From an uncultured Actinomycetes bacterium (GTDB taxonomy: Bacteria; Actinomycetota; Thermoleophilia; Solirubrobacterales; 70-9): a stretch of 6,472 nt of DNA. Shown here piece after piece: positions 1 to 5,541 of the stretch; positions within the stretch are counted from its first letter, which is position 1; each line of letters starts with the position of its first letter. The stretch is from NCBI GenBank assembly GCA_946886425.1, contig CAMPIP010000135.1, forward strand, positions 1 through 6,472, read 5' to 3'. The translations under genes were made by a program, and so were the position numbers. The notes under the pieces are model-generated. The model worked only from the letters and a program-made list of their open reading frames with translations. It was not told where the DNA came from and did not search any database.

Positions 1-622
1 GGCCGGCAAGGACGATCCTGGCGCCGCGATCGACGCTCTTCAGCGCCGTGTGCGAGACCTTCACGAGCCTGCCGTACTGGGCCGGGTTGGGCCGGGCGAC
101 GAAGTACTTGAAGTTGGGCTCGTTCCAGATCTGCCAGGTGCGAATCGGGTGTGGCGAGATCGACGGGTTTTCCGCCCACAGCGTGCCGCCCGGACCGTAG
201 CGCCCGACCGCGGCCTTGAGGAAGGCCGACCATGCGCCGGCGGCCGAACCGCTGGCCGGCAGCCGGGCCGGAGCTTTCAGGCTGGTGCCCGGGACCCTGG
301 CCTGCGGCACCGCCCAACTGGGGGCGCCGTTGAGGAAGGGCAGGACCTCGATCCCGGCGGCGCTTGCGCGCTTCACCACCTGGTCGATCTGGCCCCAGTT
401 GTAGGGCCCGCCGCGCTGCGGCTGCACGCCGCTCCAGTCGACCGGCAGGCGCATGCTGTCGACCCCGCCCCTGTCGAGTCGCTGGAACTGGATTTCGGTC
501 GGTTCGGCCTGGAAGACGACGCCCCAGAAGTTGGCCGGCACGGCCTGGGCGGCACCGGCGAAGACGCCGAGCGATAGGCACGCCGCGCAGACGGCTGCGC
601 AGGCACGGACGATTCTCGTCAT
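1..622 (-). CDS. Secreted clan GH-A glycoside hydrolase (GH39/GH5-like), N-terminal part
   Basis: Partial gene: 207 complete codons are visible from the ATG at 622 and the reading frame runs off the left edge. Residues 1-27 look like a Sec signal peptide: basic start (MTRIVR), a hydrophobic Ala/Cys/Leu core, and an AQA cleavage site before VPANFWG. The mature part fits a TIM-barrel glycosidase: an early FWGVVFQ strand, a RLPVDWSGVQP segment near residues 58-68 and, decisively, WQIWNEPN at 163-170. Glu168 in that NEP motif is the expected acid/base catalyst of clan GH-A. The nucleophile Glu should lie in the missing part. The ATG at 622 is preferred because GAGGAAG lies just upstream (632-626). 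An in-frame ATG at 643 would begin only 4 bases after the upstream stop and add seven residues, mostly basic. It is cotranscribed with the anchored protein at 648-1226. Substrate is unknown; proximity to a polysaccharide operon suggests an exopolysaccharide. GH39, GH5 or an unassigned family cannot be told apart from this fragment. Confidence 0.85.
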   Translation of the reverse strand, partial: MTRIVRACAAVCAACLSLGVFAGAAQAVPANFWGVVFQAEPTEIQFQRLDRGGVDSMRLPVDWSGVQPQRGGPYNWGQIDQVVKRASAAGIEVLPFLNGAPSWAVPQARVPGTSLKAPARLPASGSAAGAWSAFLKAAVGRYGPGGTLWAENPSISPHPIRTWQIWNEPNFKYFVARPNPAQYGRLVKVSHTALKSVDRGARIVLAG

Positions 623-625
623 GCG

Positions 626-632
626 CTTCCTC
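626..632 (-). promoter_or_regulatory. Ribosome binding site for the glycoside hydrolase
   Basis: On the minus strand GAGGAAG precedes the ATG at 622; the GAGG core sits six bases from the start. The alternative ATG at 643 has no comparably placed purine-rich match, so this site decides the start. Confidence 0.5.
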
Positions 633-647
633 ACTTTCGACATGGGT

Positions 648-1226
648 TCAGCTCGCCTTGGGCGAGACGGCGCCGCCGCTGCCGGCCTCACGGCGCTGCC
701 GCCGCTGCCGGGCCAGCACGACCCCGACGGAGATCGCGGCCAGGACGGCGATCGCGATCAGGATCGGGACGAGCGGCGAGGAGCCATCGGAAGACGAGGA
801 CGCGGGGCTGCCGCTCTCCGGAGAGACTTCGTTCTGCTGGGCGACGGTCGCGCCCTTGCCGAGGTTACCCTGGCCGGAGTCGCCGCCCCTGCCCGTGCTT
901 GGATTCTGACCAGACGATGAGCCGTTCGACGGAGAACCTCCCTGCGATCCCGATCCCCCGGAGCCGCTCCCGGTGCCACCGGGCGCCGTCGAGTTGCCTG
1001 CTTCCGCTTCGGTCGAGCCGTTGCCGGGTTCAGACTTGTGCGACTTCTTCGCCTTGTCGGGCGTGTTGATCGTGGGCGGCGCATCGTGGTACTGGATGCC
1101 GGCCGAGTCTTCTTCGGCCTGAGCAAGCACTGGAAATGAAGCAAATGCCAGCAGAGCAAGCACTGACAGAAGCGAGAAAACGGATAGGGCCGAGCTATGG
1201 CCCGGGTGGCGACGGGTCTCAGACAT
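648..1226 (-). CDS. Secreted Ser/Gly-rich protein with C-terminal membrane anchor, function unknown
   Basis: A 192-residue protein of unknown function. Residues 1-37 form a signal peptide (Arg5-Arg6, a long Leu/Ala/Val core at 13-33, AQA cleavage site at 35-37). A short mature head follows (GIQYHDAPPTINTPDK, about 43-58), then a Lys-rich patch. Residues about 69-149 are a disordered low-complexity Ser/Gly/Pro/Asn/Thr linker. A single transmembrane helix spans about 151-172 and is followed by a strongly basic RQRRQRR stop-transfer and a short tail. The predicted topology is head and linker outside, tail inside. The anchor resembles a wall-sorting signal, but no LPxTG-type motif is present before the helix, so sortase attachment is not supported. 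The frame is open upstream to 1445, but the extra residues are Arg/Pro-rich and antisense to the polymerase gene, so the ATG at 1226 directly before the signal peptide is chosen. The glycoside hydrolase follows after 25 bases, implying one transcript and perhaps a shared surface role. Confidence 0.8.
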   Translation of the reverse strand: MSETRRHPGHSSALSVFSLLSVLALLAFASFPVLAQAEEDSAGIQYHDAPPTINTPDKAKKSHKSEPGNGSTEAEAGNSTAPGGTGSGSGGSGSQGGSPSNGSSSGQNPSTGRGGDSGQGNLGKGATVAQQNEVSPESGSPASSSSDGSSPLVPILIAIAVLAAISVGVVLARQRRQRREAGSGGAVSPKAS

Positions 1227-1255
1227 GGCGCGCAAGGTTAGAGGAAGGGGCGGCG
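1227..1255. promoter_or_regulatory. Head-to-head start region of two divergent transcription units
   Basis: Only 29 bases separate the minus-strand ATG at 1226 from the proposed plus-strand TTG at 1256. On the minus strand a TAACCT hexamer (1240-1235) fits the TAnnnT -10 pattern and would start transcription at or next to the ATG at 1226. That start has no Shine-Dalgarno, so a leaderless mRNA is plausible. No convincing -35 is seen. The plus-strand promoter must then lie inside the signal-peptide coding part of the minus-strand gene. A weak candidate is CTGACA at 1163-1168, without a good -10. All promoter assignments here are inference. Confidence 0.3.
1241..1250 (+). promoter_or_regulatory. 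Strong ribosome binding site setting a TTG start
   Basis: GAGGAAGGGG ends five bases before the in-frame TTG at 1256. It is the best Shine-Dalgarno match near the start of the polymerase gene. It favours the TTG over the in-frame ATGs at 1136 and 1145, which have only weak purine runs and would overlap the divergent gene. Confidence 0.55.
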
Positions 1256-3157
1256 TTGATCGCTCCACCCCTCCTGATCGTCGGGCTGGCGCTGGGCGGA
1301 GGTGGCTTCGACCTGAGCTCGCGCCATATCGCCGGGTTGGCCGCATGGCTGCTGGTCGTCGCCCTGCTGGTGCTCGGTGTGGCCTCGCGAGCGACGGTTG
1401 GACGGGCGTTCTACTGGGGAGCCGGTCTGCTCGGCGGTCTCGCATCGTGGTCTGCCCTTTCGTCTCTCTGGTCGGGGTCGATTGAGCTCAGCGTCACCGA
1501 GGCAGACCGCGTTCTGGTCTACCTCGCGTTCTTCCTTGCCGCGTTCCTGATCGCCCAAACCGACCAAAGGCGCCAACGTTTCGGCGAAGGGATCGCGATC
1601 GCCATCGCCCTGGTCGCCTTCCTGTCGCTGGGAAGCCGGCTGCTACCTCACCTTCTCGAGGTCGAAAACTCGCTCGGCAGCGGCCCGCGGACCCGCTACC
1701 CGCTCGGCTACTGGAACGCCAACGGGGTCGCCTTCGGGATCGGCGCGGCGATGCTGCTGTGGATGAGCAGGCGCTCGCTGTTCGCGGCCCTGCGCTGGCT
1801 CTCGGTCGCGGCTCTTCCGCTGGTGCTGCTGGCGCTCTACCTGACCTACTCGCGCGGCGGCCTGCTCTCGCTGCTGGTCGCCTGCGGCTGCCTGCTGGTG
1901 CTCTCGCACGACCGCCTCTGGCTGCTGGGGACGCTGGCGATCGGCGCCGTGGCGACGCTGCCGGCGGTGCTCTCGGTCCAGGCCCACCGCAGTCTCGCCG
2001 AGAACTTCGACACGTCCGACGTCACCGGCCAGGGCGTGATGGTGCTGCTGATCCTGCTCGCGGGGGCCGCCCTGGCGCTGCTCCTCTTCGCCGGCCTGCG
2101 CCGCCTCGAGAGCCGCGGCGGCGGCCTCGCCGGGCGGGCGGTCGAGCTCTCCCGCAACCCGTTGGTGCTGAGGCGGCTCGCCCTGGCCGCGGCGCTGATC
2201 GGGATCGCCGCCGCGATCGCCGTCGCCGGCCGCGCCTGGAATCAGTTCAACAGCTCCGACGTGCAGTTCCCTCAGGACCCCAAACACCACTTCACGCAGC
2301 TCTCCGGCGCCGGCCGCGACGAATTCTGGCGCGTCTCCCTCGACTCCTTCGCGGAAGAGCCTCTGCTCGGCCACGGCGCCGGCACCTACGTCTTCTCCTG
2401 GAACGAACTGCGCGACATCGAGATGCCGGTCCACGACGCCCACTCGCTGTACCTGGAGGCCTTCGCCGAGCTCGGCCTGGTCGGCGGCATTCTCGTCCTC
2501 GCCCTGGTCGGGACGCTGCTCTGGACCGCGTTTGCCGCCTGGCGGGACGCCGGCGGGCCGCGGCGCGAGCTGCACGCTGTCCTCCTCGCGGCAATGCTTG
2601 CCTTCGCGGTCGGCGCCGCGATCGACTGGCTCTGGGAGATCGCCGCCCTCGGGGCGGTCTTCTTCCTCGCCGCCGGGGCGGTCGTTGCCGCCCGGGTCGG
2701 ACAGCTGGCCGAGGCGCGCGCCGGCGTCGACGGCGAACGCGTCGCCCAGCGCCGCTTCGGCCTCGCGGTGGCGGGACTGGTGGCGGCCTGGATCTCCGCT
2801 GTTGCCCTGGTCGGGCCGCTGCTGGTCGACCGCGAGCTGAAGGCGAGCGAAAGTGCCGCCGAACAGGGCGACCTGGTCGCCGCCGTCGACCATGCCGACA
2901 ACGCCCGCTCGATCGAGCCCTGGGCCGCCTCGCCATATGTCCTGCTGGGGCTGCTCGCCGAGGCCAAGGGCGAATACGAGACCGCCTCCGGCCGGCTCTC
3001 GCAGGCGATCAACCGCGAAGACCGCAACTGGCAGCTCTATTACCTGCGCGCCCGGGTCGAGCGCGCCGACGGCGAGGAGGCCGCCGCGGACGCCGACCTC
3101 GCCAAAACGCGCCAGCTCAACCCGCTGGCGCCGGAGCTGCAGGGCGACGGCCAGTGA
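1256..3157 (+). CDS. O-antigen ligase/polymerase-like membrane protein with C-terminal TPR region
   Basis: A 633-residue polytopic protein of the O-antigen ligase/polymerase (Wzy_C, WaaL/PglL-like) group. It should act at the outer face of the membrane on polyprenyl-diphosphate-linked glycans, either joining repeat units or transferring the glycan to an acceptor. About 14 hydrophobic segments run from residue 1 to about 523. Diagnostic pieces are TYSRGG at 197-202 with the usual conserved Arg (R200), and a large outer loop (about 326-400). That loop holds GRDEFWRVSLDSF, EEPLLGHGAGTY and HDAHSLYLEAFAELGLVGG, with His393 and His396 as candidate catalytic-loop histidines. After the last helix, residues about 527-627 form TPR-like helical pairs ending in a typical SIEPWAASPYVLLG...LNPLAPEL pattern, predicted outside the membrane. 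TTG at 1256 is chosen for its strong ribosome site and because codons upstream (1136-1255) lack the G/C third-position bias of the gene. An ATG at 1136 would add 40 residues. The stop overlaps the next start (GTGA). Ligase versus polymerase cannot be decided from sequence. Confidence 0.85.
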   Translation: MIAPPLLIVGLALGGGGFDLSSRHIAGLAAWLLVVALLVLGVASRATVGRAFYWGAGLLGGLASWSALSSLWSGSIELSVTEADRVLVYLAFFLAAFLIAQTDQRRQRFGEGIAIAIALVAFLSLGSRLLPHLLEVENSLGSGPRTRYPLGYWNANGVAFGIGAAMLLWMSRRSLFAALRWLSVAALPLVLLALYLTYSRGGLLSLLVACGCLLVLSHDRLWLLGTLAIGAVATLPAVLSVQAHRSLAENFDTSDVTGQGVMVLLILLAGAALALLLFAGLRRLESRGGGLAGRAVELSRNPLVLRRLALAAALIGIAAAIAVAGRAWNQFNSSDVQFPQDPKHHFTQLSGAGRDEFWRVSLDSFAEEPLLGHGAGTYVFSWNELRDIEMPVHDAHSLYLEAFAELGLVGGILVLALVGTLLWTAFAAWRDAGGPRRELHAVLLAAMLAFAVGAAIDWLWEIAALGAVFFLAAGAVVAARVGQLAEARAGVDGERVAQRRFGLAVAGLVAAWISAVALVGPLLVDRELKASESAAEQGDLVAAVDHADNARSIEPWAASPYVLLGLLAEAKGEYETASGRLSQAINREDRNWQLYYLRARVERADGEEAAADADLAKTRQLNPLAPELQGDGQ

Positions 3158-4638
3158 CCCCGGAGACGAACCGCACAGCCACCCCCGCGGAGGCCGCGAA
3201 GACAGCGCCCGCGCGGGCGCCGGTCCCGCCGACGCGCCGACCGGTCTCGCCCGGCGCCCTCGCCTCGCGCCGGCGCGGCTCCGTGCTCCGCCGCCTGCTC
3301 GCCCTCGGCGACTGGGGCGCCCTGGTCGGCACCCTCTGCCTGGTCACCGCGACGACCTCGAGCACCGACGTCGGCGTGCTCTTCTGGGCCGTCCTCTTCA
3401 GCCCGATCTGGATCGTCGTCCTCAAGCTCCACGGCCTCTACGACAACGATCACCGCCGGATCCGCCACAGCACCCTCGACGAGCTGCCCTCCCTGGTCTC
3501 GGCGACGGTGCTCGGCACCCTGGTGCTCGACGGGCTGCTGGCATTGAGCCCGGTCGGGCCGCTCTCGCCGGCCAGCGCGATCGCGGTCGGCGCCGGCGCC
3601 CTGATCGGCTGCTTCGTCGTGCGCGGCGTCCTGCGCTTCCTCTGGCACCGCCTGACCGGGTTCGCGGCCGGGCTGGCGATCGGGCCGGCGACGGCCGTCG
3701 ACGTCGTCGCCCGCCGGGTCTCCACCCACCCGGAGGCGCGCCTCGGGCTGGTCGGGTACCTCGCCCCGACCGGCGAGACGCAGTCGGCGGAGCTGCCGCG
3801 GCTGGGCACGATCGACGACATCTCCCGGGTGGCCCGCGAGTACCAGATCGAGCGCGTGGTGGTTACCGAACAGAAGATGAGCGCACCGGTCGCCGAGCGG
3901 CTGATCGAGGAGTGCAAGGCGGAGGGGCTGGCGCTGACCTTCCTGCCCCAGCACTACGGCCTGCTCGGGCCCGGCATCGAGCTCAACCGGCTCGCCGAGC
4001 TGCCCGTCCTCGACTTCCGCTTCAGCGACCCGCCCCGCTCGACGATCGCGATGAAGCGGCTGATGGACGTGGTCGTCTCCGTCCTTCTGATCGCCCTGCT
4101 CTCCCCCCTGCTGCTCGGGATCGCGGTCCTGATCCTGCTCGACACCGGCCGCCCGGTGCTGTTCCGCCAGCGCCGCGCCGGCCGCGACGGCGAGCCGTTC
4201 ACGATGGTGAAGTTCCGGACGATGGTGGTCGACGCCGAGCAGCGGCTGCCGGAGCTGATCGACCTCCAGAAGCTCGAGGAGCCCGCCTTCAAGATCCCCA
4301 ACGACCCGCGGATCACGAAGACGGGACGGTGGCTGCGCCGGACCAGCCTCGACGAGCTGCCGCAGCTGTTCAACGTGCTGGCCGGGAGCATGTCGCTGGT
4401 CGGCCCGCGGCCCGAGGAGGAGAGCGTCGTCGCCCTCTATGACAAGCGGCAGCGGCTGCGGCTGGCGGTCAAGCCGGGGATCACCGGGCCGATGCAGGTC
4501 TACGGCCGCAGCGACCTCACCTTCGAGGAGCGGCTGGCTATGGAGCGCGACTACCTCGACAACCTCTCGCTGCTGACCGACCTGGCGATCCTGCTGCGCA
4601 CCCCGCGCGCGGTCCTGCGGGGCGAAGGCGCCTACTAG
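3154..4638 (+). CDS. Polyprenyl-phosphate sugar-phosphate transferase (initiating glycosyltransferase)
   Basis: A 494-residue polyprenol-phosphate hexose-1-phosphate transferase of the WbaP/WcaJ type. It moves a sugar-1-phosphate from a nucleotide sugar to undecaprenyl phosphate, the first committed step of surface glycan assembly. Residues 1-45 are an Ala/Pro/Arg-rich cytoplasmic tail. Four membrane helices follow (about 47-66, 73-92, 112-131, 138-160). Residues about 170-295 form a Rossmann-like CoA-binding-type domain, and 298-494 the catalytic domain. The latter begins with a membrane-dipping helix (305-329) containing the Ser-Pro break (S317-P318) and shows FRTM at 354-357, IPNDPRITKTGRWLRR, the SLDELPQ catalytic dyad (D400-E401), VGPRP at 416-420 and PGITG...YGRS. 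Length is normal for the family. The GTG start shares GTGA with the upstream stop, so translation is coupled. The frame is open back to 1759, but that extension is a shadow of the polymerase gene. The transferred sugar cannot be read from sequence. Confidence 0.93.
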   Translation: MTPETNRTATPAEAAKTAPARAPVPPTRRPVSPGALASRRRGSVLRRLLALGDWGALVGTLCLVTATTSSTDVGVLFWAVLFSPIWIVVLKLHGLYDNDHRRIRHSTLDELPSLVSATVLGTLVLDGLLALSPVGPLSPASAIAVGAGALIGCFVVRGVLRFLWHRLTGFAAGLAIGPATAVDVVARRVSTHPEARLGLVGYLAPTGETQSAELPRLGTIDDISRVAREYQIERVVVTEQKMSAPVAERLIEECKAEGLALTFLPQHYGLLGPGIELNRLAELPVLDFRFSDPPRSTIAMKRLMDVVVSVLLIALLSPLLLGIAVLILLDTGRPVLFRQRRAGRDGEPFTMVKFRTMVVDAEQRLPELIDLQKLEEPAFKIPNDPRITKTGRWLRRTSLDELPQLFNVLAGSMSLVGPRPEEESVVALYDKRQRLRLAVKPGITGPMQVYGRSDLTFEERLAMERDYLDNLSLLTDLAILLRTPRAVLRGEGAY

Positions 4639-5531
4639 TGGACCTCGAGGTAGTCGTCGTCAGCCACGGGGCTGAGGACCTGCTGCGGCGCTGCCTGGCC
4701 TCGCTGCGCGCGCACCCGCCGGCCGGAGCGGCGATGCGGGTGACGGTGGTCGACAGCGGCAGCCCCGACGGCACCCCGGACATGGTCGCCCGCGAGTTCC
4801 CGGAGGTGCGCCTGCTGCGCGAGGGCAACATCGGCTTCTCGGCCGCCAACAACCTCGCGCTGCGCGACAGCGAGGCCGAGGCGGTGCTGCTGCTCAACCC
4901 CGACACCGAGGTCTACGCCGGCAGCCTCGACGCGGCGCTGGCGCGGCTGCGCTCCGACCCGGCGATCGGCATGGTCGGAATCAAGCTGGTGACCGAGAGT
5001 GGCGAGCTCGACCACGCCTGCAAGCGCTCTTTCCCGACGCCGCTAGGCGCCCTCGCCCACTTCACCGGGATCGGCCGCCACGGCGACGCCCCCGGGCCGC
5101 TCAGCCAGTACCGGGCGACGGCGCTCGGCGACGACGAGCCGGGCGAGGTAGACGCCGTCAACGGCGCCTTCATGCTCTGCCGGCGCGAGGCGGTCCGCGA
5201 GGTCGGCCTGCTCGACGAGGGCTACTGGCTCTACATGGAGGACCTCGACTGGTGCCACCGCTTCTGGGACGCCGGCTGGAAGGTCTTCTACGAGCCGGCC
5301 GGGACCGCCCTCCACGTCAAGGGTGGCTCCAGCGCCGGCCGCCGCGCCCCCCGCCAGGAGATCGCCTTTCACCGCGGCATGGGCCGCTTCTACCGCCGCT
5401 TCGACGCCCCCGAGCGCAACCCGCTCCTCAACGCCGCCGTCTACGCCGGGATCGGCGCCAAGCTGGCGATCAGCCTGGCGATCACCGCGGTCCACGAACG
5501 CGGTCAGTTAGCGCCCCCAGAGGGGCCTTAA
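4638..5531 (+). CDS. GT2 family glycosyltransferase, rhamnosyltransferase-like
   Basis: A 297-residue inverting GT-A fold enzyme, cytoplasmic or membrane-associated, expected to add a sugar (often dTDP-rhamnose in this subgroup) to the lipid-linked glycan begun by the upstream transferase. Visible motifs: VVVVSHG at 5-11, VVDSGSPDGT at 37-46, the NIGFSAANN nucleotide-binding loop at 64-72, and LNPDT at 86-90 as the DxD-equivalent metal site. They continue with VNGAFMLCRREA at 174-185 and GYWLYMEDLDWCHRFWDAGW at 195-214, where the acidic EDLD carries the candidate catalytic base. Residues 263-285 are moderately hydrophobic and could associate with the membrane. The GTG start overlaps the last base of the previous stop (TAGTG), with GAAGG about nine bases upstream; an ATG is absent nearby. 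The last codons, including an unusual TTA for Leu291, lie inside the terminator-like hairpin. Family assignment is firm; donor and acceptor are inferred only. Confidence 0.92.
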   Translation: MDLEVVVVSHGAEDLLRRCLASLRAHPPAGAAMRVTVVDSGSPDGTPDMVAREFPEVRLLREGNIGFSAANNLALRDSEAEAVLLLNPDTEVYAGSLDAALARLRSDPAIGMVGIKLVTESGELDHACKRSFPTPLGALAHFTGIGRHGDAPGPLSQYRATALGDDEPGEVDAVNGAFMLCRREAVREVGLLDEGYWLYMEDLDWCHRFWDAGWKVFYEPAGTALHVKGGSSAGRRAPRQEIAFHRGMGRFYRRFDAPERNPLLNAAVYAGIGAKLAISLAITAVHERGQLAPPEGP

Positions 5532-5540
5532 CCGACCGCG
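5499..5540. terminator. Long convergent hairpin, likely bidirectional terminator
   Basis: Two 19-base arms (5499-5517 and 5522-5540) flank a CAGA loop. They make 16 Watson-Crick pairs, one G-T wobble (5511/5528) and two mismatches (5506/5533, 5512/5527). The outer arms are CGCGGTC and GACCGCG; the inner ones are GCCCC and GGGGC with GTTA/TAAC between. It sits exactly where the glycosyltransferase and MFS genes converge, and it includes the TAA stop of the former and the seven codons before it. No run of T follows on either strand, so it is not a classical intrinsic terminator. U-poor hairpin terminators and RNA-stabilising 3' ends are both known in GC-rich actinobacteria. Confidence 0.6.
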
Positions 5541-5541
5541 G

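Noticed and set aside
50..920. Several plus-strand open frames at the left end (50-577, 364-909, 453-920)
   Set aside because: They overlap the minus-strand hydrolase and anchored-protein genes, which have signal peptides, a catalytic motif and a membrane helix. The plus-strand products show only low-complexity Arg/Ala/Pro sequence.
940..1000. Gly/Ser-coding low-complexity DNA as a possible tandem repeat
   Set aside because: No constant repeat unit was found; it is explained by the disordered linker of the anchored protein.
1163..1190. CTGACA (1163-1168) as a sigma-70-type -35 for the plus-strand operon
   Set aside because: At the right spacing only TAGGGC or GATAGG is available as a -10, which is too weak to call a promoter.
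1136..1255. Longer N-terminus of the ligase-like protein from ATG 1136
   Set aside because: Codons here lack the G/C third-base bias, the region overlaps the opposite gene's signal peptide, and a much better ribosome site precedes TTG 1256. It is kept as an alternative, not excluded outright.
1643..2893. Long open frame (416 codons) on the minus strand, antisense to the ligase-like gene
   Set aside because: Its translation is Gln/Arg/Gly/Glu-rich with no recognisable domain or hydrophobic core. It is the expected mirror of a GC-rich gene with biased third positions, while the plus-strand frame shows a clear membrane-enzyme family.
1759..3153. Upstream extension of the sugar-phosphate transferase frame
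   Set aside because: The extra 465 residues are Arg/Ala/Pro-rich shadow sequence of the polymerase gene. Family homology begins only after the GTG at 3154, which has the typical overlapping junction.
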